Virus record (IMG/VR): IMGVR_UViG_3300042261_000312
Coordinates: 1-23,388 of that record
Length of the DNA stretch: 23,388 nucleotides
Reading direction: 5' to 3' (one strand)
Origin: a virus
The notes under the pieces were generated by a model. The model worked only from the letters and a program-made list of their open reading frames with translations, searched no databases and was not told where the DNA came from. This document shows positions 1 through 8,116 of the stretch, in pieces. The first letter of the stretch is position 1; the number at the start of each line of letters is the position of its first letter. Position numbers and translations under genes: made by a program.

Positions 1-1556
1 TCTATGTTCAGGGTGATGTAAGAATTACTGGTGACCTTGCTGTTGATGATATTAGTTTTGATCAAGCCACATTAACAGATATTAATGTAACTGGCATTGC
101 TACTGTTGCAACTTTAGGTGTATCTGGCGTCACCACCACACAACACTTAAGAGTTACTGGTGTTTCTACATTAGGAACAGTTCAAGTTTCTTCTGGTATT
201 GTAACAGCAACATCAGGAATTGTTACTTATTATGGAGATACATCAAATGCTGCAGATGGTAGATGGATATTAGGTGCTAATGGATCTTCTGATTATACCT
301 TTACTGGAATTGGATTTACTGCAGTATTAAATGATCCAACTCTATATTTGACCAGAGGAAGAGTTTATGAATTTGTCAACACTATGGGTGCTCACCCATT
401 TAGAATTCAGAGCACTGCTAATGGATCAGTTGGCACTCAATTTAATAGAGGTGTAACTAATAATGATGTTTCTAATGGAACTTTAAGATTTGAAGTTCCA
501 ATGGATGCGCCATCCACTCTTTATTATCAGTGTACTGCTCATGCTGCAATGGGTGGCGTAATCAGTATTATTGATGGTGTAAATCTTTCCCCATCTCAGA
601 TCAATGTCTCTGGTATTAGTACATTAGGAACAGTTCAAGTTTCTTCTGGCATCATCACTGCAACATCAGGTATTGTAACTTACTATGGTGATGGTTCATA
701 TCTCACTGGAAATGCAAGAAATCTAACTGCAACTATTGGTATTGGAACGTCTGGTGTTGCTGTTGGATATGGAGTTTCATTCCTTGATTTAAGAGGACCA
801 GGACTTTCTACTGTTTTCTATAATAATGATGTAGGTATTGCAACGATCTTCTTCCAAGGTGGTGGAAGTGGTAGTGCATCTATTGGTATAGGAACAACTC
901 CAGGGGATGCATTTGTTGGTGTTATTACCGCAGGTAATCTTTGGTATAACAGCAATTTAGGAAGACTGTTCATCTATTATCAAGATAATGATAGTGCTCA
1001 ATGGGTAGATGCTGCACCATTTAATGTTGGTATAATTACTTCACTTGATAATGCAACTGTTTCTTTTGCTCCAGGTTCTGCATCATCTCCATCAATGCAC
1101 TTTGTTGGGGATATTCAGACTGGTTTCTTCTCTCCAGGAGCAGGTGAATTTACTGTTGTATCATTGGGATCATCAATACTGAATATCAATCCAAGTGGTA
1201 TTAATGTTACTGGTATCATAACTTCTACTAGATTATCAACAGGTAATGTTGTTTCATCTGGTATTGTAACTGCACAGGATTTTGATGCATTATCTGACCA
1301 AAATTACAAAGAAAACGTCACCACAGTTAACAATGCATTACTTAAGGTAGAACAACTTCGTGGCGTTAAGTTTGATTGGAAAGAAAGTGGTCTTCCTTCT
1401 TATGGTGTCATCGCACAAGAACTACAAGAAGTCCTACCAGAACTGGTTCACGGCAATGATCCAAAGACTGTAAATTACAATGGTATCATTGGTGTCCTGA
1501 TTGAAGCAATCAAAGAACTGAAAGCAGAAGTAGAAGAACTTAAAAACGCTAAATAG
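1..1556 (+). CDS. Tail fibre protein with cupredoxin-like domain and C-terminal S74 chaperone (5' end outside window)
   Basis: The frame is open from base 3 with no start codon of its own, so the gene begins upstream; the TTG near 348 is internal. Order of modules: beta-rich VTGI/VTAT repeats; a cupredoxin-like domain (about 288-578) with His at 393, Cys at 531, His at 540 and Met at 549, a C-x2-H-x2-M copper-site pattern; a NLWYNSNLGRLFIYY module near 940-1025; and a peptidase S74 intramolecular chaperone. In the S74 domain Ser (1293) and Lys five residues later match the Ser-Lys dyad of endosialidase-type chaperones, which trimerise a fibre and then cut themselves off. A predicted coiled coil (EAIKELKAEVEELKNAK) ends the protein. 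It is probably a virion fibre subunit. The S74 call is firm, the cupredoxin call good, copper binding unproven. Confidence 0.9.
   Translation, partial: YVQGDVRITGDLAVDDISFDQATLTDINVTGIATVATLGVSGVTTTQHLRVTGVSTLGTVQVSSGIVTATSGIVTYYGDTSNAADGRWILGANGSSDYTFTGIGFTAVLNDPTLYLTRGRVYEFVNTMGAHPFRIQSTANGSVGTQFNRGVTNNDVSNGTLRFEVPMDAPSTLYYQCTAHAAMGGVISIIDGVNLSPSQINVSGISTLGTVQVSSGIITATSGIVTYYGDGSYLTGNARNLTATIGIGTSGVAVGYGVSFLDLRGPGLSTVFYNNDVGIATIFFQGGGSGSASIGIGTTPGDAFVGVITAGNLWYNSNLGRLFIYYQDNDSAQWVDAAPFNVGIITSLDNATVSFAPGSASSPSMHFVGDIQTGFFSPGAGEFTVVSLGSSILNINPSGINVTGIITSTRLSTGNVVSSGIVTAQDFDALSDQNYKENVTTVNNALLKVEQLRGVKFDWKESGLPSYGVIAQELQEVLPELVHGNDPKTVNYNGIIGVLIEAIKELKAEVEELKNAK
168..239 (+). repeat. 72-bp direct repeat, copy 1 (upstream of cupredoxin domain)
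   Basis: It encodes STLGTVQVSSGIVTATSGIV followed by TYYGD. A near-identical block of the same length lies at 621-692, so the two copies bracket the cupredoxin-like domain. The first 29 bases of the two copies are identical; later differences are mostly silent. Confidence 0.8.
621..692 (+). repeat. 72-bp direct repeat, copy 2 (downstream of cupredoxin domain)
   Basis: Partner of the repeat at 168-239, encoding STLGTVQVSSGIITATSGIV followed by TYYGD. Its position right after the cupredoxin domain suggests that the domain was gained, or can be lost, by recombination between the two copies. Confidence 0.8.
1548..1555 (+). promoter_or_regulatory. Late promoter (GCTAAATA) overlapping a stop codon
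   Basis: T4-type late -10 octamer variant. It overlaps the TAG stop (1554-1556) of the S74 fibre gene. Counting six bases past the octamer puts +1 near 1561, inside an A6 run (1558-1563). It would drive the gene at 1584. Confidence 0.7.
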
Positions 1557-1583
1557 TAAAAAACGCCGAGTGGTAACACGAAG

Positions 1584-1982
1584 ATGGCAATTAAGATTTC
1601 AGGAACTACTGTTATTGATGACAGTAGGAATATACAGAACATTGGAGTTGCTACTGCTACAACGTTTAGTGGTAACCTGACAGGTAATGTAACTGGAAAC
1701 GCAACAGGTCTTTCTGGTACACCAAACTTAAATGTTGGTATTGTTACCGCAACAAGTTTTAGTGGTTCTGGATCTGGTTTAAGTGGTGTCAGCACCAGTT
1801 TCGTAGCATCAATCGGTATTCAGTCCGCAGGAACTGTAATCGGTGCTGGTATTACACAACTGAACTTTATCGGTGCAGGTAATACGTTTGCAGTTAATGG
1901 AACAACGGTAAATATTAGCATCGCTGGTGGTGGCGGTGGAGGTGTTACATCCCTTGATATCACTTCTAACCTATTCTTCTAA
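1584..1982 (+). CDS. Short tail-fibre-like structural protein (132 aa)
   Basis: The N-terminus MAIKISGTTVIDDSRNIQNI is a type often seen at the start of T4-like cyanophage fibre proteins. Beta repeats follow (NLTGNVTGNATGLSGTPN, VGIVTATSFSGSG), then a GAGITQLNFIGAGNTFAVNG stretch and a Gly6 run before the end. No enzyme motif is visible. It follows the S74 fibre by 27 bases and has a late promoter of its own; the Shine-Dalgarno is weak. The central repeats resemble those in the 339-aa protein at 13261, which holds the same place in the second cassette. Its role is inferred as a fibre or fibre-adaptor subunit. Confidence 0.85.
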   Translation: MAIKISGTTVIDDSRNIQNIGVATATTFSGNLTGNVTGNATGLSGTPNLNVGIVTATSFSGSGSGLSGVSTSFVASIGIQSAGTVIGAGITQLNFIGAGNTFAVNGTTVNISIAGGGGGGVTSLDITSNLFF

Positions 1983-1985
1983 ATA
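1978..1985 (+). promoter_or_regulatory. Late promoter (TCTAAATA) overlapping a stop codon
   Basis: The octamer contains the TAA stop (1980-1982) of the preceding gene. Predicted +1 near 1991 falls in an A6 run (1987-1992), which is followed directly by the GGA of the ribosome binding site for the gene at 2003. Confidence 0.7.
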
Positions 1986-2002
1986 CAAAAAAGGATAAGA
2001 CA

Positions 2003-2404
2003 ATGACACTCAAGAAGACTAAACTACTCAATGTAACTTCAGTCACAGGTATTGCAACGGTTGGTATCTTAACTGTAGGAACAACTTCCACTGGTGGTGG
2101 TGTTGGTATTGCATCAACGACTTATATCCGTAGTGTTGTAATGCATAACACTGGTCTAGGAACTGCAAGAACGTCACTTTACATCTATCCAGATGGTGTT
2201 GCTGCAACTGGAGCAGCACAGACATCATATAGAATTTTGAGAGTTGATTTAGCACCAAGCGAAACAACATTCTTTGAAACAAACTATCCAATCACACTAA
2301 CTGGTTCAGACAAGTTAGTTGTAGAAGTCAATGCACCTGATAGTGGTGGTACTGGTATTGGATCTGCTGTTAATTTCCTAGTCAATGGCGATACTGATAT
2401 CTAA
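2003..2404 (+). CDS. Small beta-rich virion protein (133 aa), paralogue of 14308-14715
   Basis: No named family is recognised. The protein starts with LKKTKLLNVTSVTGIATVG and has a predicted beta-sandwich pattern (VVMHNTGLGTARTSLYIYP, then VDLAPSETTFFETNYPITL), ending in GDTDI. The gene at 14308 encodes a clearly homologous protein, over half identical by eye, in the same order beside a glycine-rich adhesin. This suggests the protein works with that adhesin, for example as a connector or cap. A good Shine-Dalgarno (AAGGA, 1991-1995) supports the ATG. The next gene starts two bases after its stop, so translation is probably coupled. Confidence 0.85.
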   Translation: MTLKKTKLLNVTSVTGIATVGILTVGTTSTGGGVGIASTTYIRSVVMHNTGLGTARTSLYIYPDGVAATGAAQTSYRILRVDLAPSETTFFETNYPITLTGSDKLVVEVNAPDSGGTGIGSAVNFLVNGDTDI

Positions 2405-2406
2405 TT

Positions 2407-3342
2407 ATGGTCGTAAGAGCACTAGGAAATTCTGCAGCAAGTTTTAGAGATCGGTTCAATAGAACTGGAAATAGGGCTTCAAATCCTTATGTAGTTTCTA
2501 CTATTTTAACAGTTACAAAACCAGATACAACAACTACAACAATAAATTTAGCAACAACAGATTTTAATTTTGCTGTAGCAGGACCCTATACAGTAACAAT
2601 TGATAATCCAGCATCAGTTTTATTAAAAACTTGGGGTGCAGGTGGACAAAATGCGTATATTAACCATCAAAGTGGTGGAGGTGGATACGCAGAGGGTACA
2701 ATGACTTTGCAATCTGGAACAACATATTATGTTGTTGTTGGATCAGGTGGAGGAACTGCTCCAACATATGCTCCTGGAAACGCTCCTATTCCTTATGGTG
2801 GTGGAGGATCTAATAATAATCCACTTGGAGGAACCGGTGGCGGATTTTCAGGATTGTTCATATCTTCTGTTTCTCAAGCAAATTCCATTTTAATTGCTGG
2901 TGCTGGTGGTGGATGTTATGGTAATGGGAATGGTGGTGGAGGAGGAGGCACAACGGGGCAAAATGGGGGTGGTTATGGCACTGCTGGCGGTGGAACCCAA
3001 AGTGCCGGAGGAGCTGGTGGTATTGGTGGTGGATCAACTGGAACTGCTGGATCTGCATTAACTGGTGGAAAAGGAGGAACAACACCTGGTGCATCTGGTG
3101 GTGGAGGAGGATATTATGGTGGCGGCGGCGGTGGTGGTGGAACTGGTTCTGGTGATTATGGTGCAGGTGGTGGTGGTTCTGGATATACAAATCCAACATA
3201 CATTTCTTCACCGGTATTAACACAAGCAACTAGTTATCTGGCAGCAAATAATTCATCTCCCGATAATGGAGGTTCTGGAAACGGACTTAATGCAACTCCA
3301 GGTAATGGACAACCTGGTAGATTTATCATTAGAAAATCATAA
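2407..3342 (+). CDS. Glycine-rich adhesin-like protein (311 aa)
   Basis: The N-terminal section (VVRALGNSAASFRDRFNRTG) resembles the starts of the 635- and 651-aa proteins downstream and may anchor the protein to the virion. A beta segment (PYTVTIDNPASVLLKTWGAG) leads into a long domain of Gly3-Gly9 runs split by short linkers, closing with GQPGRFIIRKS. Such multiple glycine runs recall the polyglycine-II bundles in gp38-type adhesins of T-even phages. This protein has one Gly-rich domain; the larger paralogues have two. It starts two bases after the preceding stop (TAATTATGG) without a Shine-Dalgarno, so it likely depends on coupled translation. A role in receptor binding is inferred. Confidence 0.85.
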   Translation: MVVRALGNSAASFRDRFNRTGNRASNPYVVSTILTVTKPDTTTTTINLATTDFNFAVAGPYTVTIDNPASVLLKTWGAGGQNAYINHQSGGGGYAEGTMTLQSGTTYYVVVGSGGGTAPTYAPGNAPIPYGGGGSNNNPLGGTGGGFSGLFISSVSQANSILIAGAGGGCYGNGNGGGGGGTTGQNGGGYGTAGGGTQSAGGAGGIGGGSTGTAGSALTGGKGGTTPGASGGGGGYYGGGGGGGGTGSGDYGAGGGGSGYTNPTYISSPVLTQATSYLAANNSSPDNGGSGNGLNATPGNGQPGRFIIRKS

Positions 3343-3345
3343 ATA
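3338..3345 (+). promoter_or_regulatory. Late promoter (CATAAATA) overlapping a stop codon
   Basis: The octamer contains the TAA stop (3340-3342) of the 311-aa gene. Predicted +1 near 3351 is inside an A6 run (3349-3354). It drives the gene at 3364. Confidence 0.78.
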
Positions 3346-3363
3346 TTCAAAAAACGCTATAAG

Positions 3364-5271
3364 ATGTCTCTTCGTTCCTTAAATAATCCAATAGCATCGT
3401 TTATAGATTATCTTTCCAAGACTGGAACGGATGCTTCTGTGCCTTATACTGCACCATCAGGACTAACAGCGACTGGTGGTGTGATTAGTGATTATACGGA
3501 CCCAGGACCAGGAGCAGTTTATAGAGCACACATCTTTACTTCATCAGGAACTTTTACAGTAAGTTCTATTGGAACTTTTGGATCTAATGTAGAATATCTT
3601 GTAGTTGCTGGTGGTGGTGGAGCAGGAAGAGTTGGAGGCGGTGGTGGCGCGGGTGGATTTAGAACAAATGTTCCAGGTCATCCATTAGCATCACCATCAC
3701 CACTTCCTGTTTCAATATCACCTGGTTCTTACACAGTTACTGTTGGTAGCGGCGGCGCAGGTGCGACGCCTAGTAGCCCTGAGGGTTCTTCTGGAAATCC
3801 ATCAGTATTTTCTACTATAACTTCTACTGGTGGAGGAGGTGGTGGTGGCAGCTCTCCGGGTTTTGGTCAATCTGGTGGTTCTGGAGGAGGCACGGGATCA
3901 GTGGCGGGGCCGCTGGCACCAGGATCTGGAGGAACTGGTAATACCCCACCTACATCTCCATCACAAGGAAATCCTGGCGGAGCCGGCGCAGGATCTATAG
4001 GATACACTGCTGGTGGAGGAGGAGGAGGAGCTTCTCAGGCAGGTTCATCCGGTGGACCTGCCGCAGGACCTGGAGGAAATGGATCGCCAATATCAATAAC
4101 AGGTATTACAACTCACTATGCAGGTGGTGGCGGAGGAGCAACAAATGGTGTTGGATCTGGTGCTCCTCCTGCTCCTGGTACTGGAGGTTTAGGTGGTGGA
4201 GGAGATGGAGTAGCGTTTGCATTCCCCGCTCCCCCAACAGCTAGTGGAACTAGCGGAACTTACTCCACAGGCGGAGGTGGTGGTGCTGGAGGTAATAATA
4301 GTGCTAATTTTAGTGGTAGTGGTGGTTCCGGTATCGTAGTAGTCCGTTACCAAATCGCACAACTCGCAGCAACCGCAAAAGCAACTGGTGGTTTTATAAG
4401 TTATTATGGTGGTAAGACTATTCATACCTTTACGAGCACTGGTACTTTTACTGCAGATCAAGCTTTAACTATTGATTATTTTGTTGTTGCCGGTGGAGGA
4501 GGTGGTGGTTCGGGCACAGGATCTGCTGGCGGCGGTGGCGGTGCTGGTGGATTCATATATGCCACAAATCAACCAATATCTTCAGGACCATTTACAGTTC
4601 AAGTTGGAAGTGGAGGTGCCGGTTCTACAGGAGTATATCCATCTCCAAGCTTAGGTGCCAATGGAGTTAATTCTGTTATTTCTGGTCCTGGATTTACAAC
4701 TGTAACTGCTATTGGAGGAGGTGGCGGTGCGGGCAATGAATCTCCAGCTAGTCCTGGTGGTAGTGGAGGTGGTGGAGGATGTAATGGAACTACAGCAGGT
4801 ACAGGAACTCCCGGACAAGGAACTCCTGGTGGTACTGGACAAGCAAGTTCAAATCGTGCCGGCGGCGGTGGAGGCGGTGCTGGCAATTCAGGACAAAATG
4901 CAAATACTACACCAGGTCAAGGTGGTAATGGAGGAATTGGAATACAAATACCATCAATATTCCAAAACCCAGTTTCTCAACCAACAGCCTCAACTGGTGG
5001 TGGACTAGGGACACCTGGACCAGGAAGCACTTATTTCTGGGTTGCCGGTGGTGGTGGAGGAGGAGATGATTCACGAGAATCCCCCGCTGTTGGTGGCACT
5101 GGGGGAGTTGGCGGAGGTGGTAATGGGTCAAATACTGCACCTGTTCGCGGAAGTTCAGCTATAGTAAATACCGGTAGTGGTGGCGGTGGTGGAAGTTACG
5201 GTCCATCTGACGCCACTGGATTTGGAGGAAACGGTGGTTCCGGTATCGTTCTCATCGCATATCCTTCATAA
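3364..5271 (+). CDS. Glycine-rich adhesin-like protein with two Gly-rich domains (635 aa)
   Basis: The N-terminus (LRSLNNPIASFIDYLSKTGT) matches the paralogues at 5290 and 14731. Domain 1 opens with VYRAHIFTSSGTFTV and VEYLVVAGGGG and ends with GGSGIVVVRYQI near residue 330. Domain 2 opens with ISYYGGKTIHTFTSTGTF and FVVAGGGG and ends with GPGSTYFWVAGGGG and GGSGIVLIAYPS at the stop. Both hold many runs of 3-6 glycines with Pro-, Ser- and Thr-rich linkers. No signal peptide or membrane segment is seen. It is probably a virion adhesin whose glycine runs pack as polyglycine-II helices with variable loops exposed. The reading-frame assignment is certain; the function is inferred from composition and context. 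Confidence 0.87.
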   Translation: MSLRSLNNPIASFIDYLSKTGTDASVPYTAPSGLTATGGVISDYTDPGPGAVYRAHIFTSSGTFTVSSIGTFGSNVEYLVVAGGGGAGRVGGGGGAGGFRTNVPGHPLASPSPLPVSISPGSYTVTVGSGGAGATPSSPEGSSGNPSVFSTITSTGGGGGGGSSPGFGQSGGSGGGTGSVAGPLAPGSGGTGNTPPTSPSQGNPGGAGAGSIGYTAGGGGGGASQAGSSGGPAAGPGGNGSPISITGITTHYAGGGGGATNGVGSGAPPAPGTGGLGGGGDGVAFAFPAPPTASGTSGTYSTGGGGGAGGNNSANFSGSGGSGIVVVRYQIAQLAATAKATGGFISYYGGKTIHTFTSTGTFTADQALTIDYFVVAGGGGGGSGTGSAGGGGGAGGFIYATNQPISSGPFTVQVGSGGAGSTGVYPSPSLGANGVNSVISGPGFTTVTAIGGGGGAGNESPASPGGSGGGGGCNGTTAGTGTPGQGTPGGTGQASSNRAGGGGGGAGNSGQNANTTPGQGGNGGIGIQIPSIFQNPVSQPTASTGGGLGTPGPGSTYFWVAGGGGGGDDSRESPAVGGTGGVGGGGNGSNTAPVRGSSAIVNTGSGGGGGSYGPSDATGFGGNGGSGIVLIAYPS

Positions 5272-5274
5272 ATA
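5267..5274 (+). promoter_or_regulatory. Late promoter (CATAAATA) overlapping a stop codon
   Basis: The octamer contains the TAA stop (5269-5271). Predicted +1 near 5280 lies in an A6 run (5278-5283). The leader to the ATG at 5290 is only about ten bases, with an A-rich sequence and no clear Shine-Dalgarno. Confidence 0.78.
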
Positions 5275-5289
5275 CTCAAAAAACAGAAA

Positions 5290-7245
5290 ATGGGCGTAAG
5301 ATCGGTCAATAATTCACTACAACAGTTTTTAGACACCTTCGTAAGAAGTGGTACTGATGCTGTAACTCCTTATAGAGAACCACAAGGATTAACAGCAACT
5401 GGTGGCGTGATTAGTGATTATGTTTCTGGACCTACTGTTTATAGGGCTCATATTTTTACTTCATCAGGCACTTTTAGTGTTAGTGCATTAGCAACTGACC
5501 CCAACATTCCAAACAATGTAGAGTATCTTGTAGTTGCTGGTGGTGGTGGCGGCGGACTTGGTGGTGATAATTCATCCTATCAAGCTGGTGGTGGAGGAGG
5601 TGGTGCTGGAGGATTATTATCAACCCACCCAGATGTTCCTGCTCCATTAAGACAAACTGCAGTTCCTATTTCTGGTCCATTTCCAGCACCTTTTACAATC
5701 ACTATTGGAGCAGGTGGCGCTGGTGGTGTTCAAGGAACTAAAGGAGGGCAACAAGGCACTACATCATCAATCGCATTTCCATCACCAGTATCAACCACTG
5801 GCGGCGGTGGTGGTTCGGGCAATCCATCACCAGCACCACAAAGAAATGGTGGTTCTGGAGGCGGCGGTGAAGGCGCATATTCTCCCGCACCACAAAACTC
5901 TGCAGGAACAGCAACGCCAGGTCAAGGAAGTGCGGGTGGTGCCGGTTCCACTGTCCCAGAAAGTCCAGATGCAAGATATGGTGGTGGAGGAGGTGGTGCA
6001 GGTGGAGTAGGAACCCCTGGCGTTCAACCAAATCCAACTAAAGGTGTTGGTGGAGTAGGATTTAATATTTCAATCACCGGAACATCAACTGGTTATGCTG
6101 GTGGTGGTAGTGCAGGTGCATATAATGTTGCAGTTTCTGGAAGTAATCCAGCACCTCCTATAGGGGGCGGGGGTACGGGAGGATTAAATAGTACTCCTGG
6201 TGGAAATGCAACTTACTCTACCGGAGGAGGTGGAGGTGGTGCAAATAGTATTAGTGCTAGTACAATATATTATGGAGGCAACGGTGGTTCCGGAATCGTA
6301 GTCGTCCGTTATCAAATCGGCACAGTTCAAACAGGAACAGCAAGAGCAACTGGTGGTGCTATAAGCTATTATGGTGGTAAGACGATTCATACCTTTACAA
6401 GTTCTGGTACTTTTGCAACTGCGCCAAACTGGACTGCGACTAATGTAGAGTATGTTGTTGTTGCAGGCGGCGGGGGAGGACAGACTGGTGGAGGTGGTGC
6501 TGGCGGAATTTTAACAGGCACCACTCCAATAGGAGCACATCCAGTATCAACGTCTATTCAAGTTGGTGCTGGTGGAATTGGTGGAAGATGGGTTGCAGCC
6601 GCATCTGCAAATGGCACCGATTCATTCTTTGGACCGCCAATAACTGCTACTGGTGGTGGTAGAGGTGGTGGTTGGAATGATGGTGGAAATACAGCATCTC
6701 CTGGTGGATCCGGTGGAGGAGGTGCTGGTGGAACAGGACCAACACCAGGAGGAACAGGTGTTGCTGGACCACCTAGACAAGGTTATAATGGTGGAAATGG
6801 ATTACAAGATCCCGGAGGAAATCAGGTTGCTGGTGCAGGAGGTGGTGGTGCTGGTGGCCAAGGATCAAATGGATCTGGACCACCAAACATTGGAGGACAC
6901 GGTGGTATTGGTGTTCAACTTCCAGCGACATTCCAAAATCCAACATCGCAATCTGGTCCAAATGGTGGTGGTTTAGGGTTTCCTGGACCTGGAAGCACTT
7001 ATTTCTGGATTGCTGGAGGCGGTGGAGGATCCGTAAATAATGCCGGAACCGCAGGATCTGGTGGAGGACCTGGAGGACCATATGCGGGTGCGGGTCCTGG
7101 AAATGTTGGCCCAACTACAACCGCAGGAATTCCTGGTGCTACAAACAGTGGCAGTGGTGGAGGATCAGTCTGGGATTCATCTGCTGCTTATACGCAAGCA
7201 GGTTCCGGTGGTTCCGGAATAGTCCTAATTGCCTATCCATCATAA
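5290..7245 (+). CDS. Glycine-rich adhesin-like protein with two Gly-rich domains (651 aa)
   Basis: A close paralogue of the 635-aa protein upstream, with the same plan: N-terminal VRSVNNSLQQFLDTFVRSGT, a first domain from VYRAHIFTSSGTF to GGSGIVVVRYQI, and a second from ISYYGGKTIHTFTSSGTF to GGSGIVLIAYPS. The frames, domain borders and closing motifs are conserved, while the lengths and order of the glycine runs and loops differ. That is what diversifying receptor-binding surfaces would show. It is transcribed from its own late promoter 20 bases upstream. Two tandem genes of this type plus a third at 14731 suggest gene duplication, with alternative adhesins or heteromeric assembly. The function is inferred. 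Confidence 0.87.
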   Translation: MGVRSVNNSLQQFLDTFVRSGTDAVTPYREPQGLTATGGVISDYVSGPTVYRAHIFTSSGTFSVSALATDPNIPNNVEYLVVAGGGGGGLGGDNSSYQAGGGGGGAGGLLSTHPDVPAPLRQTAVPISGPFPAPFTITIGAGGAGGVQGTKGGQQGTTSSIAFPSPVSTTGGGGGSGNPSPAPQRNGGSGGGGEGAYSPAPQNSAGTATPGQGSAGGAGSTVPESPDARYGGGGGGAGGVGTPGVQPNPTKGVGGVGFNISITGTSTGYAGGGSAGAYNVAVSGSNPAPPIGGGGTGGLNSTPGGNATYSTGGGGGGANSISASTIYYGGNGGSGIVVVRYQIGTVQTGTARATGGAISYYGGKTIHTFTSSGTFATAPNWTATNVEYVVVAGGGGGQTGGGGAGGILTGTTPIGAHPVSTSIQVGAGGIGGRWVAAASANGTDSFFGPPITATGGGRGGGWNDGGNTASPGGSGGGGAGGTGPTPGGTGVAGPPRQGYNGGNGLQDPGGNQVAGAGGGGAGGQGSNGSGPPNIGGHGGIGVQLPATFQNPTSQSGPNGGGLGFPGPGSTYFWIAGGGGGSVNNAGTAGSGGGPGGPYAGAGPGNVGPTTTAGIPGATNSGSGGGSVWDSSAAYTQAGSGGSGIVLIAYPS

Positions 7246-7248
7246 ATA
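7241..7248 (+). promoter_or_regulatory. Late promoter (CATAAATA) overlapping a stop codon
   Basis: The octamer contains the TAA stop (7243-7245). Predicted +1 near 7254 falls on an A in CTAGAAAG; here the A-run is broken by a G, unlike most of the other structural late promoters. It drives the gene at 7266. Confidence 0.75.
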
Positions 7249-7265
7249 ACTAGAAAGACCATACA

Positions 7266-8114
7266 ATGAGCCAGTCAAAAGTTCAACTAGTCAGTAATAT
7301 CGTAGGAAATGTATCAGGTGGTGCAAGTTTTACTGGCATCGTTACTGCAGCAGGTGGTTTTAGTGGAAGTATTACTGGAACTGCATCCACTGCAAGTTTT
7401 GCAACAACTTCTTTTGGACTCTCTGGAAGTCCTAATATTGCAATAGGAAATATTACTGGTGTTGCTGCTACATTCACTGGTAATGTATCAATCGCAGGAA
7501 CATTAACTTATGAAGATGTAACCAATGTAGATTCTGTTGGTGTTGTAACAGCAAGAAGTGGTATTAGAGTTGGTGCAGGAGGATTGGTTGTAACTGCTGG
7601 TGTTTCTACTTTTGCAAATAAATTAGGTGTAACTGCAGGTGGTATTGATATTACCTCTGGTGGTCTTAATGTAACTGCTGGTGTTTCTACTATTTCAGGA
7701 GCATTAAAAGTTGCAACTGGAATGGAGAAAGTTCATAGACAGTCAGGAAATACTGTTACATTAACTTATAATTCAACATCAAGTTCTAATGTTGGTTATA
7801 CAACGAATCCAAGTGGTGATATTACAGTTAATGTTGTAGATATTCCAACATCAAGTGATTATGATGATCATTCAATTACTTTTGCAGTCATTGTAAACAA
7901 CACTGGAACTGCAAGAACTTGCACTGCTGTTAATTTGAATGGTGTAGCAGAAACCATTCGTTGGGCAGGTGGTTCATTAGCAGCGGCACTTTCTGGTGTA
8001 ACAACCACAACAGGTCATACAATCTTTACTTTCACGGGTATTAATACTGTTGGATCTGCAAGCACAGCAGCAAATTATCAAGTTCTTGGAACTGTTAGTG
8101 GAGGTTTCTGGTAA
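7266..8114 (+). CDS. Tail-fibre-like structural protein (282 aa)
   Basis: The N-terminal half is a beta-repeat shaft with FTGIVTAAGGFSGSITGTA, then SIAGTLTYEDVTNVDSVGVV and ARSGIRVGAGG, a segment I remember as typical of cyanophage virion proteins. VTAGVSTFANKLG and VTAGVSTISGALK form an internal repeat. The C-terminal part (about residue 155 on) looks like a compact beta domain with VNVVDIPTSSDYDDHSITFA and VNLNGVAETIRWAGGS, ending in GGFW. It is probably a fibre with a globular tip. The following gene starts two bases after the stop in the same TAATTATGG context seen at 2402-2410, so this pair may also be translationally coupled. Confidence 0.86.
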   Translation: MSQSKVQLVSNIVGNVSGGASFTGIVTAAGGFSGSITGTASTASFATTSFGLSGSPNIAIGNITGVAATFTGNVSIAGTLTYEDVTNVDSVGVVTARSGIRVGAGGLVVTAGVSTFANKLGVTAGGIDITSGGLNVTAGVSTISGALKVATGMEKVHRQSGNTVTLTYNSTSSSNVGYTTNPSGDITVNVVDIPTSSDYDDHSITFAVIVNNTGTARTCTAVNLNGVAETIRWAGGSLAAALSGVTTTTGHTIFTFTGINTVGSASTAANYQVLGTVSGGFW

Positions 8115-8116
8115 TT

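Noticed and set aside
348-1556. Start of the first gene at the TTG at 348
   Set aside because: The same frame is open to base 3 and encodes fibre repeats and the beginning of the cupredoxin domain; the TTG falls inside that domain.
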